Numbered from the stretch's first letter, positions 26,585-36,047 are shown. The stretch: 64,000 nt of DNA from Candidatus Nitrosocosmicus agrestis (GCF_008389435.1 NZ_VUYS01000006.1:1-64000), one strand, 5' to 3'. Made by a program: numbers and translations. Notes: generated by a model not told the origin, from the letters alone.

Positions 26585-27982
26585 CTAGCTCAATTTTACA
26601 ATTAAATAAATGTCATTAAAGTTTGAACCTGTATAGCCGGTATGTATAATTGAATTCAAATTTTTGAGCAAGACATTGGAATTATTTGCAGTCAAAAAAG
26701 AATGAATGTCAAGTGATTTTTTATTAACATAGGAGATGGAGTTTGGTGATATTATTCCACCTGCAGAATCTGAATTTCCATCTATTCCATCGGTACCGAT
26801 GCATATTATTGCATAATCGTCTGATTTGAAATCACCCATTGATTGCAAAATTCTACATATTGCTTCTTGGTTTCTTCCTCCTTTACCCATGTTTGATTTA
26901 TCAATGAAATTAGTAACTTCTCCACCCATTACTATAGCAGTTTTGTTAGGAAGTGAATAAAACAATTTTCGAAAATAAATAGAAAAATCTTCTACACTTC
27001 CTTCACAACCTGATCCTTTATAAACTACATTGTATCCTCTTGACGTAAGATGCTCGGCTATAAACTCACAAAATTTTGCATTATTTCCAATTACACAATT
27101 AGTTACATCAAAGGTTTCAAATTCAGATTGTTTTACCGTTTCTAATAACTTGTTATTAATAGCCTGATTAAGATAACGCAATACTTTTTGAACGTTAGAA
27201 TTTTCTAATTTGTCTAAGCCATACTTTTTCATTACACTAAGAGCATCGTTGAAGGTTGACTTGTCGTAGAAGGTCATTCCTGAACCAATTGTATCCAAAT
27301 AATCGCCCACAACATCAGAAAGTATCAAGGTCAAAACCCTCTTTTTTGGTTTTAAGAATCGGAGGATATTTCCTCCTTTTATTTGGGATAAGTGTTTTCG
27401 CACAACATTAATTTCTCTAATATCAGCGCCAGAGGAAACAAGTAATTTATTGATTTCCTTCTTATCAGAAAGGGTTAATCCCGGAACTGGTGAAACAATA
27501 AGAGAAGAGGTACCTCCAGAAATCAAAAAAATTACTAAATCATACCTTTCCAAGTCCCTCAAAAATCTAATTGCCAATTTCGATGCCTCTTCGCTATTTT
27601 GATTAGGAATTGGATGGGAGGATTGGATAATCGTAGTATTGTATTGTTTTGTTGCACCAATGGGCAATGAATAACCTTCTGGAAAAATTAACAAAGACCT
27701 CTCTATTTGGCTACCCAATTTCTGATATAATCCATGCAACATCCTTTCACTAGCTTTTCCAACGCTTATAACCAAAACAGAATTTTGTTTTAACGTGGGA
27801 AATGTGGTAACATTTCCGTCGATATCAAGTATACTTAGTTCAGTATTCATGGAAATTGAACTCATGACCAAATTGTTGGGACTACAGCTCCTGAATGCGA
27901 ATTCCAAGGCATCCAAAGAATCAGAGACACTTTGAAAGTTGTGATATTCTAGTATATTTTTACGATTCTTTATATAATTCAT
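26585..27982 (-). CDS. Glycerate 2-kinase (MOFRL family)
   Basis: A 465-residue GckA/MOFRL-type kinase that phosphorylates glycerate to 2-phosphoglycerate. Signature parts are SVGKASERM in the N-terminal DUF4147 domain, FLISGGTSSLI, and GTDGIDGNSDSAGGII in the MOFRL domain. Its product feeds the same pool as the phosphoglycerate mutase at 3323. ATG start. Confidence 0.88.
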   Translation of the reverse strand: MNYIKNRKNILEYHNFQSVSDSLDALEFAFRSCSPNNLVMSSISMNTELSILDIDGNVTTFPTLKQNSVLVISVGKASERMLHGLYQKLGSQIERSLLIFPEGYSLPIGATKQYNTTIIQSSHPIPNQNSEEASKLAIRFLRDLERYDLVIFLISGGTSSLIVSPVPGLTLSDKKEINKLLVSSGADIREINVVRKHLSQIKGGNILRFLKPKKRVLTLILSDVVGDYLDTIGSGMTFYDKSTFNDALSVMKKYGLDKLENSNVQKVLRYLNQAINNKLLETVKQSEFETFDVTNCVIGNNAKFCEFIAEHLTSRGYNVVYKGSGCEGSVEDFSIYFRKLFYSLPNKTAIVMGGEVTNFIDKSNMGKGGRNQEAICRILQSMGDFKSDDYAIICIGTDGIDGNSDSAGGIISPNSISYVNKKSLDIHSFLTANNSNVLLKNLNSIIHTGYTGSNFNDIYLIVKLS

Positions 27983-28034
27983 TTTAGCTTATCTCATCTA
28001 CATGTATTAAGGATTTCCAGTCAGAATCATATAA

Positions 28035-28047
28035 AAATAAATATTTA
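28035..28047 (+). promoter_or_regulatory. TATA-like promoter of DUF2203-trpE
   Basis: AAATAAATATTTA is centred about 24 bases upstream of ATG 28065, so a leaderless transcript is likely. It is the only obvious promoter before both DUF2203 and trpE. Confidence 0.45.
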
Positions 28048-28064
28048 TTTCGCTCAGCTATCAT

Positions 28065-28487
28065 ATGTTTAATTTGTTTACCCCCTTTGGTGCTAACAAG
28101 GTTCTGCCCGAGATTAGAACTAAATTTTCCAATATTTTGAACCAACGTATTGAAATTATGGAACTTGAAACAGAATTGAATTATTTAACCGGTAATAACA
28201 ATAAGCACGAGACGTTTTTCAAACTGAAAAAACAAATCAATAGATCAATTACATCTCTTTATAAACAAATCGAAGAACTGGAGGAATTAGGCGTCATGAT
28301 AAAAAGTTTTGATGAAGGACTAATTGACTTCCCTGCAGTTAGATATGATGAAGAGGTATGGTTATGTTGGAAACTAGGTGAAGATGAGGTTCGATTTTGG
28401 CATCGTAAAGATGAAGGATTTACATGTCGAAAGCCGTTATCTATAAAAGGGACATTTGAAGTAGATAATCTAGAAGATTTGCGCTAG
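28065..28487 (+). CDS. DUF2203 family protein
   Basis: A 140-residue protein of the DUF2203 family: an N-terminal helical part (PEIRTKFSNI) and the conserved C-terminal block LIDFPAVRYDEEVWLCWKLGEDEVRFWHRKDEGF. Function unknown. It is separated from trpE by one base and probably co-transcribed with it. Confidence 0.85.
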   Translation: MFNLFTPFGANKVLPEIRTKFSNILNQRIEIMELETELNYLTGNNNKHETFFKLKKQINRSITSLYKQIEELEELGVMIKSFDEGLIDFPAVRYDEEVWLCWKLGEDEVRFWHRKDEGFTCRKPLSIKGTFEVDNLEDLR

Positions 28488-28488
28488 A

Positions 28489-29970
28489 ATGAGATCAAAT
28501 TTGACTAATGAATTATCAGAATTATTCAAGCTTGAAGAAGATCCAAAATTTGAGGTTCTGGATAACGTTTCAACCCCATTTGATATTTTTAGAAAATTGG
28601 AACAAAGATTTGCAAGTCTATTTATTTTTGAATCATTAGATGGACCACGGGAATTTGTTGAATCTTCAATAATAGGATTTGATCCAAAATATACTATTAA
28701 ATGCACAACTAATGCTTTGATTGTTTATCAAAATAAGAGGGAAATCCTCAGGATTAAGTCCGAAGATCCTTTTTCAACTATAAAAAGTTTTTTTCCAAGG
28801 ATTACTAACAAGAATAGTAATAGTAATAATAATAATAGGTATATTGGTGGTCTAGTTGGATACTTTTGTTATGAAGCGATAAAATTTTGGGAAAAGATTC
28901 CTATGAAAACTAGCCGAACTTTCCCTCTAATTGAGGTTGGGTGGTACGAAGATGGGATAGTATATGATCACAAAAATAAAAAACTAGAATATTTTTTTTA
29001 TAATGATTCGAGGTTAGATGTTCTAAGGCAAATATGTAAAAACAATGTCCCGAAATTACATAGTGTTGCAAAAACCAATTTTAGAACAAGAAGGAGCATG
29101 ACCAAAGCTACGTATGAATCCAAAGTAGATTCAATTAAAAGAAATTTAAGAAATGGGGACATTTTTCAAGCTGTTCTCTCAAAGAAGATCAAATTTACTT
29201 TTGATGAAAATCCGTTCCTCATATATGAAGCATTGAGACGTATAAATCCCTCTCCATACATGTTCTTCTTTAGGAATGAATGTCGGGCTATTTTAGGAGC
29301 TAGCCCAGAAATGTTATTAAGAATCACCAACAATATTGTTGAAACCTATCCTATTGCAGGGTCAAGACCAGTGTCGAATAACTATGAAACTACTGAAAAG
29401 GCTAGGCAAGAGTTAATTACAGACCCTAAGGAAATAGCTGAACACACTATGCTTGTAGATTTGGCTAGGAATGACTTGGGTAAGGTTTGCAAGTTCGGAA
29501 GTGTTACAACTACTGAATTAATGACTGTTAAAAAATTTAGTCACATTCAACACATGGTTTCCCATGTGATTGGAAAACTCGATATCAACTTTGACATGTT
29601 TGATGCATTTAAAGCAGTTTTTCCTGCAGGTACGATTTCTGGGGCTCCAAAGATCCGGGCTATGGAGATAATCAGCCACCAGGAACAAGCTAGCAGAGGC
29701 CCCTATGCAGGAGCGATAGGGTATTTTTCATTTAATGGTGGTTGCGATTTTGCCATAACCATAAGGTCAATTTTTTTTAACAAAAACAAGTGTTATACCC
29801 AATCCGGAGCTGGTATAGTAATTGATTCTATCCCTAGTAAAGAGTATAAGGAAACCGAGGCTAAATCTATGGCTATATTGACTTCTCTAAATTTGATAAT
29901 AGAGAATATTAAAAAAAGTCAGAAGTTAAGTCCAGAATTCAATAATTTTATAAATCTCGAGGGGGTTTAG
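28489..29970 (+). CDS. trpE: Anthranilate synthase component I
   Basis: A 493-residue chorismate-utilising enzyme producing anthranilate for tryptophan. The catalytic C-terminal domain is clear: QAVLSKKIKFTFDENPF, NPSPYMFFF, GASPEMLL, AGSRPVS, and the C-terminal GTISGAPKIRAMEII and GIVIDSIPSKEY. No trpG or other trp gene is adjacent; the amidotransferase partner must be elsewhere. Stand-alone aminodeoxychorismate synthase is a less likely alternative. Confidence 0.87.
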   Translation: MRSNLTNELSELFKLEEDPKFEVLDNVSTPFDIFRKLEQRFASLFIFESLDGPREFVESSIIGFDPKYTIKCTTNALIVYQNKREILRIKSEDPFSTIKSFFPRITNKNSNSNNNNRYIGGLVGYFCYEAIKFWEKIPMKTSRTFPLIEVGWYEDGIVYDHKNKKLEYFFYNDSRLDVLRQICKNNVPKLHSVAKTNFRTRRSMTKATYESKVDSIKRNLRNGDIFQAVLSKKIKFTFDENPFLIYEALRRINPSPYMFFFRNECRAILGASPEMLLRITNNIVETYPIAGSRPVSNNYETTEKARQELITDPKEIAEHTMLVDLARNDLGKVCKFGSVTTTELMTVKKFSHIQHMVSHVIGKLDINFDMFDAFKAVFPAGTISGAPKIRAMEIISHQEQASRGPYAGAIGYFSFNGGCDFAITIRSIFFNKNKCYTQSGAGIVIDSIPSKEYKETEAKSMAILTSLNLIIENIKKSQKLSPEFNNFINLEGV

Positions 29971-31288
29971 CGAACATGTTTGATTTTTCTAAATGATACT
30001 TTATTGCTATCGATGGATCTTTTTGACGACCTGTCAACACCCCAACCACAATATGGTCTTTTTTAATTACCTCTTCTTTGCGTAATTTTAGTATCCCAGC
30101 CGGAACTGAACCAGATGCCATTTCACAATCGAATCCGTTTAATCCTACAACAGACATTCCGTCCATCATGTCCTTATCTTCAACAGCTTCAACCAATCCA
30201 TTTGTAAAATCAATAGTCCTTAATGCCTTAACTATGTTGGCTGGTTTACCAATCTGAATTGCAGTAGCCAAAGTCTTTGGAGAATAATTATTAGAATCTT
30301 GATGGTCATAAAATCGTTTAATCAAATCAAGATCTACTTTACCATCATTCCATCTAAGTTTAATATTATCAAAGTGACCGTTATAGAGTCTATAAAATGT
30401 ATCCGCACCTACTGCATTAACCACTACTACTCTAGGTACTTTTTTTATCCAACCCCATTTATATAGTTCAATAAGGGCTTTGCCGCAGCTTGACACATTA
30501 CCAAGTGCACCTCCAGGATATACAATCCAATCAGGAGGATTCCAATTTAATTGCTCCATTATCCTAAATACAATAGTTTTTTGGCCTTCAATTCTAAAGG
30601 GATTTAATGAGTTTACAGTATATCCACCTTCCCTCGATGAATTTTCTAGTGACAATGCTAAAGCGTCATCAAAATTTCCATCTACTTCAATGACCTGTGC
30701 TCCAAATTGAAAGGCTTGTCCAAGCTTACCGGGAGCAATTTCTCCTCTAGGAATGTAAACATCACAGTCTAAACCCTCATTAGAAGCGTACATTGCTGCC
30801 GATGCGGAAGTGTTTCCTGTAGATGCGCACACAATCTTTTTTACAGATAACAACTTTGCGTGTGTAACAGCAGCAGACATGCCATTGTCCTTAAAAGAAC
30901 CACTAGGATTATACCCCTCAGGCTGAAGAAGCATATTTTCAGATGGCATGTCTACATAATTTGCTACTTTGCTCATTTGATATGGTCTTGAGGATCGTCC
31001 TTCAGATCCATCTAGGGAAACTAAATATTTTGAGCATTCATTAATATCCTCAGTGTCAATTCCAACAAAATTAAGTAACTCTCTATACCTCCACACTCCA
31101 CTTTCATTAAATATATTGCCAGCATAGTTCCGCCTCTGATAGAATACATCAATCAAATTCTTATCAGGAATATCCGGATAAATTACATCAAGTAGAAAAC
31201 TACATTTACAACGGTATATATCGTTGTCTATTGAATATTCCATTCCACACGAGGGATTTATACATCGCTTTACAGTATTTAACTTCAT
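29948..31288 (-). CDS. thrC: Threonine synthase
   Basis: A 446-residue PLP enzyme making threonine from O-phosphohomoserine. An N-terminal zinc-ribbon-like part has CINPSCGMEY and CKC. The PLP lysine is in NPSGSFKDNGMSAAV, and the glycine-rich phosphate loop in CASTGNTSASAAMYA. It overlaps the end of trpE by 23 bases on the other strand and is divergent from the asparagine-synthetase-like gene. Confidence 0.93.
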   Translation of the reverse strand: MKLNTVKRCINPSCGMEYSIDNDIYRCKCSFLLDVIYPDIPDKNLIDVFYQRRNYAGNIFNESGVWRYRELLNFVGIDTEDINECSKYLVSLDGSEGRSSRPYQMSKVANYVDMPSENMLLQPEGYNPSGSFKDNGMSAAVTHAKLLSVKKIVCASTGNTSASAAMYASNEGLDCDVYIPRGEIAPGKLGQAFQFGAQVIEVDGNFDDALALSLENSSREGGYTVNSLNPFRIEGQKTIVFRIMEQLNWNPPDWIVYPGGALGNVSSCGKALIELYKWGWIKKVPRVVVVNAVGADTFYRLYNGHFDNIKLRWNDGKVDLDLIKRFYDHQDSNNYSPKTLATAIQIGKPANIVKALRTIDFTNGLVEAVEDKDMMDGMSVVGLNGFDCEMASGSVPAGILKLRKEEVIKKDHIVVGVLTGRQKDPSIAIKYHLEKSNMFAKPPRDL

Positions 31289-31341
31289 CCCAATTTAGAT
31301 CACCAATTTAGATTTATAAACGTAAAAATGTTAATAACCAA

Positions 31342-32301
31342 GTGTTTAGTGACGGATCAGACATCGTTAACTTGCTGAAAGGCATTTGTAACTCAATCCC
31401 ACACGAAGCTATTTTACTCTCTGGAGGACTAGATAGCAGTATATTATTACATTTGACTCAACCAAAGAATGCAATTACTATTACTTTAAATTATTATTCA
31501 AATGACCTAAAATTTTCCTCTTTGGCCATCAAGGGTGCAAAATCATTTCATCACATCATTAATCCGGACCTTAACGAGATAATTAATAGTATTCGAGAAT
31601 TGGTCTCTATATCAAAGACCTTTGATCCTATTTATATCAGGAATAACGTTGTGCAACTAATTGGATGTAAACACGCCATTAATTTAGGATGTAAAACTAT
31701 AATAATAGGCGATGGTGCTGACGAATTATTCGCAGGTTATAATTACCTACACAAATATGTAAACGAACCGCAAATCCTTTGTAGAAAAATAAAAGATTTA
31801 TTCGATAATATGGATTTTTTTTCAAACAGAATATCCAAATTTTATAAACTTAAAGTATATCTACCTTTTCTTGAACAACAAATAATAGAATTCTCCAAGA
31901 CTTTGACAATAAATGATAAAATATCTAGGTACGAAGGATGTTTGTATGGTAAATTCTTATTGAGGCAACATTTTCTTCCGATATTAGGAGAGGAAATTGT
32001 GTGGCGCAAAAAAGAAGCACTAGAAATAGGCTCTGGTATGAATATGTATGTTTCAAAAATCGAAGAGCTAGTTGAAAATGAACAGTACGTTTACGGGGTA
32101 CAGAAAGCCGCTAAAGAGGGGGTTAAGATCAGAAATAAAGAACATCTTTTTTATTACAATTTCTATAGACAATTTTTTGCTCCTCCCGGTAATGTTCAAA
32201 AAAAACAGACATCTACAAAAAAATGTACTTTCTGTAACACAGCATGGGAATGGAGAGGCAACTATTGCAAAGTCTGCGGGGCATACCCAGTTAAAAATTA
32301 A
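31342..32301 (+). CDS. Asparagine-synthetase-like ATP pyrophosphatase without glutaminase domain
   Basis: A 319-residue protein containing only the synthetase half of AsnB. The PP-loop SGGLDSS is at 27-33 and the aspartyl-AMP region is GDGADELFAGY. The N-terminal Ntn glutaminase domain is absent. The C-terminus instead has a zinc ribbon CTFCNTAWEWRGNYCKVCG (about 295-313). Ammonia, free or from a partner, would be needed. Substrate unknown: asparagine, or a modification of another carboxylate. GTG start, divergent from thrC. Confidence 0.82.
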   Translation: MFSDGSDIVNLLKGICNSIPHEAILLSGGLDSSILLHLTQPKNAITITLNYYSNDLKFSSLAIKGAKSFHHIINPDLNEIINSIRELVSISKTFDPIYIRNNVVQLIGCKHAINLGCKTIIIGDGADELFAGYNYLHKYVNEPQILCRKIKDLFDNMDFFSNRISKFYKLKVYLPFLEQQIIEFSKTLTINDKISRYEGCLYGKFLLRQHFLPILGEEIVWRKKEALEIGSGMNMYVSKIEELVENEQYVYGVQKAAKEGVKIRNKEHLFYYNFYRQFFAPPGNVQKKQTSTKKCTFCNTAWEWRGNYCKVCGAYPVKN

Positions 32302-32405
32302 CACTGAATTTGTCACTCTTACAATTAGTATCCATAGTTACATATTGTGAAAGAAATACAACCTTAAATACAAACTTCGATATTGGGTTAAGGGTATAAA
32401 AGTCA

Positions 32406-33068
32406 ATGTCATTCAGCAATAAATGGATCAAACCACAAAATGAAATTAGTAACGTAGGGATGAAGCTTCTAGAAAATATAAAACCACCTTCGCCGCTTAA
32501 ACCACGTATAGAGGAAGCACAAAAGCGCCTCCACTCACAGATCTCAAAATTAGAAACTATGTCAGCAAAAATGGATGAAAAAGATCAGATTATATTTAAA
32601 CGCATAATTAGTGCTATGCAGAATCATGATAGCCAATACGCCAAAATTCTTTCAAATGAACTTTCTCAAATACGTAAGATGAACAAAATGATAACTTCCG
32701 CTAAATTGGCATTGGAACAAATTCAACTCAGATTAAATACTATCACTGAATTAGGAGATGTAGTAGTAACGTTGAGTCCTGCGATGTCTGTTATAAAGAA
32801 TATTCAGGGCGGCCTAAATTCAATGATACCTGAAGCAGGGCAATCTTTTGGAAAGATAACAGATATTCTAAATGGCATCATGAACGATTCTGGACAAATT
32901 CCCACTGCTTCTGAAATTAATGGTAATACAGGCAGTGTAAGTGAAGATGCATTGAAAATAATCGAGGAAGCAAGTGCTATAGTGGAACAAAATATGAAAG
33001 ATAAATTTCCAGACTTGCCTAATTCTAGTTTAGACAACAAGTTGTCCGAAAGCAGTTCTCTCTATTAA
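32406..33068 (+). CDS. cdvB: ESCRT-III homologue CdvB (Snf7 family)
   Basis: A 220-residue, mainly helical Snf7-domain protein. Thaumarchaea divide with the Cdv (ESCRT) machinery, in which CdvB-type proteins form membrane-constricting filaments. The core helices run from PRIEEAQKRLHSQISKLETM to about 150, followed by a linker and a C-terminal acidic helix (SVSEDALKIIEEASAIVEQNM) resembling an autoinhibitory or MIM helix. It is separate from any cdvA or cdvC in this window and may be one of several paralogues. Confidence 0.88.
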   Translation: MSFSNKWIKPQNEISNVGMKLLENIKPPSPLKPRIEEAQKRLHSQISKLETMSAKMDEKDQIIFKRIISAMQNHDSQYAKILSNELSQIRKMNKMITSAKLALEQIQLRLNTITELGDVVVTLSPAMSVIKNIQGGLNSMIPEAGQSFGKITDILNGIMNDSGQIPTASEINGNTGSVSEDALKIIEEASAIVEQNMKDKFPDLPNSSLDNKLSESSSLY

Positions 33069-33076
33069 TTTATTTT

Positions 33077-33406
33077 TTATTTGGGTCCTGTCATTGATAT
33101 TTTTTTTAGTTCAACTTTTATTCGATAAATGGTTGGGTAACTATATCCTTTTTCCCTAAATTTCTTAACCATTACCTTCCAACTTTTAAGTCGCATAATC
33201 GCTTGCTTCTTAGTCAAAAATGAAGTCTCAGATTTTACTAGGCTTTTTCTTCCCGAATTAAGGTAACCCCCTACATCGGCAACATATCTATTATAGGAAA
33301 ATCTTAAACCAGAAATAACAAATTCTACCGGCAATGTATCTACGTATTTCTTAATTTCAAGATACTGGGGCTTTGATGCATTTATTTCAATACTGTATTT
33401 TCTCAT
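33077..33406 (-). CDS. Hypothetical basic protein
   Basis: 109 residues from ATG 33406 (a TTG at 33421 is also in frame but lies inside the palindrome). Basic, rich in Lys, Tyr and Ser, with a pattern of short strands and the helix KKQAIMRLKSWKVMVKKFREKG. It could bind nucleic acid. I do not recognise the family. The region upstream of it holds the left 28-bp palindrome and a TATATT-like box. Confidence 0.5.
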   Translation of the reverse strand: MRKYSIEINASKPQYLEIKKYVDTLPVEFVISGLRFSYNRYVADVGGYLNSGRKSLVKSETSFLTKKQAIMRLKSWKVMVKKFREKGYSYPTIYRIKVELKKISMTGPK

Positions 33407-33420
33407 ACCATAGTCCCTCA

Positions 33421-33448
33421 ATATTTCAAAACTCGAGTTTTGAAATAT
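33421..33448. repeat. Left 28-bp perfect palindrome flanking the biotin region
   Basis: Arms ATATTTCAAAACTC and GAGTTTTGAAATAT are exact reverse complements (14 + 14, no spacer). The outer 8 bases and the centre match the right copy at 38437; two positions per arm differ, with the complementary change in the other arm. It lies 14 bases past the stop of the minus-strand gene at 33463. Confidence 0.9.
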
Positions 33449-33462
33449 AATAGTTTTTCATT

Positions 33463-34026
33463 CTAAAAAACCTTAAAATGAAAGCCATTTAACTTATCAA
33501 CAAATGCTGCCGCATCATGCATTATTCTTGAAAATTGTAATTCATCATTTCTCTCAAATTTAGTTGATTTTGAAATGCAATAGTTTTTTATTTGTCCAGA
33601 AACATTTACAGGCAAATAAGATATTACCCAAATATTATGATGTATTGGTTGTAGTGCTTTCAAAGAACTGACTATACTTTGTACATCAGAAGATTCAGAG
33701 TCAATAAATTGGATTAATAGGACTTGTTCAGAATTCCTTTTAATGTTCCTGAAATTAGGAATTATTACACTTATTTCGATTTCGCCAATTTTGATCTTTC
33801 GCTGAGATGGTAACATCATTGTAGTAAGCAAATAATGCGTCAAGGATTCAGCTAGTGCAAGTTGATCAGTAGTGCTGATTAGCCCGCTCTCATTAATTAT
33901 AGTGCATTTATCCATCAATTCATCTATCAAGGCAATAGAGTTTTCACGAGACTCGCTTAATTTTTTATGAATTCGACTAATCCCCATTTGATTTATCTCA
34001 GCATAGAGCAATTCCTTAACATCCAT
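33463..34026 (-). CDS. Hypothetical protein beside bioA
   Basis: A 187-residue soluble alpha/beta protein: an N-terminal helical part (MDVKELLYAEINQMG to about 85), then strands such as IKIGEIEISVIIP and VLLIQFIDSES. No known motif is recognised. It is divergent from bioA with 92 bases between the starts, and its 3' end faces the left palindrome. Confidence 0.55.
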   Translation of the reverse strand: MDVKELLYAEINQMGISRIHKKLSESRENSIALIDELMDKCTIINESGLISTTDQLALAESLTHYLLTTMMLPSQRKIKIGEIEISVIIPNFRNIKRNSEQVLLIQFIDSESSDVQSIVSSLKALQPIHHNIWVISYLPVNVSGQIKNYCISKSTKFERNDELQFSRIMHDAAAFVDKLNGFHFKVF

Positions 34027-34118
34027 ATACTAATTAGATACTTCTGATTATATTATTTTTATTCACATACCTATCAGTAAGAGATTTATTGACATAATAT
34101 TTCTTATTCAATGAATCT

Positions 34119-35444
34119 TTGTCAAAAGACGATAAAACTTGGTATCCTTATTCTCAGATGAGTGAGACATTTAAGCATTATAAGATAAAAACTATTTCCT
34201 CAGGTAGTGATTTTTATTTTGTTGACAGAAAAGGTCATCGATATTTAGATGGAGTTTCTAATATGTGGTGCAATGTATGGGGATTTAGTGAAAATAGAAT
34301 AATTAATGCTATGAGAGATCAGGTTTTGAAGATACCTCATTCAAATATTTTTGGTATTGCTAATGACAAATCACAATCACTTTCGTCTAAATTTTTGCAG
34401 TTAACTGAGGGCATGGATAAATTATTCTACACTGATAATGGCTCATCAGCAATAGAAGTAGCAATGAAGATAGCTACTCAGTATTGGTACAACAAAGATG
34501 TAAAAAATAAATCAATATTCTTGTCACTTAAAGATGGCTACCATGGCGACACTATAGGTGCAATGTCAGTAGGATATGTGGAAAATTACTTTAATAGGTA
34601 CAAGCAACTTCTAATACCAACTCGTAGAATTCCCAAGCCAAAAAGCACTCTAATCGAAAGGGATAATCAATCCGATCTAAAACTAACCATTGAAAAATCC
34701 AAAAACATCATTGAAAAGAATGCTGACAAAGCTATAGCACTCATAATGGAAAGTGGGGCTCAAATTGCAGGCGGTGTCACAATCTTTCCTGACGGCTATC
34801 AAAAGCAGATTAAAGATATTTGTAGGAAAAATAATGTTCTTTTGATATTGGATGAGATTGCAACAGGGTTTGGAAGATTAGGGAACATGGTAGAGTATTT
34901 GGCCCAAGAATCAACCCCTGATATTGCATGTTTTGGAAAATCCATAACGGGAGGCTATTTTCCATTGGCATTGACAGCCGCATCAAAGAACATTTATCAA
35001 GAATTTGAAGGCAAATGGGATGAGGGCAGGCAATTATATCACGGTCATACTTATTCGGGACATCCAGTTGGGTGCGCAGCAGTACTTGAAAATATAAAAA
35101 TGTATAAGGAAAAAAAATTAATAGAACGAATTAGAACAAATGCCAGTAAAATAAATAAAAGGATCAGAGAGTTCGATAAGTTTCCCATTGTTGAAAACAT
35201 ACGCTCCAAAGGAATGCTATCAGCTTTTGATTTAATCCATAAGAAGAAGATGATTAAAAATGTCAACGGAGTTCCAATAACGATATTTATCATCAGGGAA
35301 GCCTTAAAACGCGGCGTATTTCTTCGTCCTCTGGGATCTACCATGCTAATAATCCCCCCCTTAGCTATTGACTTTAATTCAATTGAGAAAATTATTGATG
35401 TTCAAACCGATATAATAAATGATATTCAAAAGAGCTTAAATTGA
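34119..35444 (+). CDS. bioA: Adenosylmethionine-8-amino-7-oxononanoate aminotransferase
   Basis: A 441-residue class III PLP aminotransferase producing 7,8-diaminopelargonate with SAM as amino donor. Characteristic are the N-terminal WYPYSQM and DGVSNMWCNVWG, DGYHGDTIGAMSVG, LDEIATGFGRLG, and the PLP lysine in FGKSITGGYFPLAL. TTG start. Its stop codon abuts the stop of the convergent recombinase gene with no base between. Probably expressed from its own promoter, apart from bioB-bioF. Confidence 0.92.
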   Translation: MSKDDKTWYPYSQMSETFKHYKIKTISSGSDFYFVDRKGHRYLDGVSNMWCNVWGFSENRIINAMRDQVLKIPHSNIFGIANDKSQSLSSKFLQLTEGMDKLFYTDNGSSAIEVAMKIATQYWYNKDVKNKSIFLSLKDGYHGDTIGAMSVGYVENYFNRYKQLLIPTRRIPKPKSTLIERDNQSDLKLTIEKSKNIIEKNADKAIALIMESGAQIAGGVTIFPDGYQKQIKDICRKNNVLLILDEIATGFGRLGNMVEYLAQESTPDIACFGKSITGGYFPLALTAASKNIYQEFEGKWDEGRQLYHGHTYSGHPVGCAAVLENIKMYKEKKLIERIRTNASKINKRIREFDKFPIVENIRSKGMLSAFDLIHKKKMIKNVNGVPITIFIIREALKRGVFLRPLGSTMLIIPPLAIDFNSIEKIIDVQTDIINDIQKSLN

Positions 35445-36047
35445 TTATCCAGACGTCGCAATATTTCTTAAATTCTTGTAGAGGGTTGCCTTGGACATCC
35501 CCATATCTTTAGCAATTTTTGTTTTAGATTTATTTTGGGAAAGGAGAGAAATTAAGTGTACGCTATCTACAATCTTCCTAGGTCTTCCCACATGCTTACC
35601 TATAGATTTAGCACGTATTATCCCATCCTTTGTCCTTTGTATTAATAACTCTCTCTCACGTTCTGCCACCCAAGTCAATATACCTAGCATAAGCTTGCGA
35701 ATGCTAGGATCGGTAGTCTGAAGAAATGTTTCCCTAGGGGAGCAAGAGATAAGTGGAGCATATTGTTCTACTGCTTTTATAGCTTCGAGGGTATCCCAAA
35801 AAGTACGTCCTATCCTGGACAATTCATAAACTAAAATGGCATCAATTTTTTCATTCGCAATCAGATTCAAGAGATCTTTAAACCCCTTTCTAGAATTAGC
35901 GGCAATTTTACCGCTAATGGAGGCATCTTCAAAGTATTCAATTATCTGAAAATCATGATTCGTGGCCCACCTTTGAATCGAAATTTTTTGATTCATGACA
36001 GTTTGGTCTTCTGTACTTACCCTAAGATAGGCGAATGCATATTTCAT
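35445..36047 (-). CDS. Serine recombinase (resolvase/invertase family)
   Basis: A 200-residue small serine recombinase from ATG 36047. The catalytic serine is Ser11 in YLRVSTEDQ. The active-site arginines lie near YELSRIGRTFWDTLEAI and WVAERERELLIQRTKDG. After a GRPRK linker comes a C-terminal DNA-binding HTH, KTKIAKDMGMSKATLYKNL, as in Hin, Gin and TnpR. All catalytic parts look intact. It sits in antisense between bioA and bioB. No transposase or TnpB-like gene accompanies it. The frame is open 21 codons further upstream, but that part does not resemble the family. Confidence 0.93.
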   Translation of the reverse strand: MKYAFAYLRVSTEDQTVMNQKISIQRWATNHDFQIIEYFEDASISGKIAANSRKGFKDLLNLIANEKIDAILVYELSRIGRTFWDTLEAIKAVEQYAPLISCSPRETFLQTTDPSIRKLMLGILTWVAERERELLIQRTKDGIIRAKSIGKHVGRPRKIVDSVHLISLLSQNKSKTKIAKDMGMSKATLYKNLRNIATSG

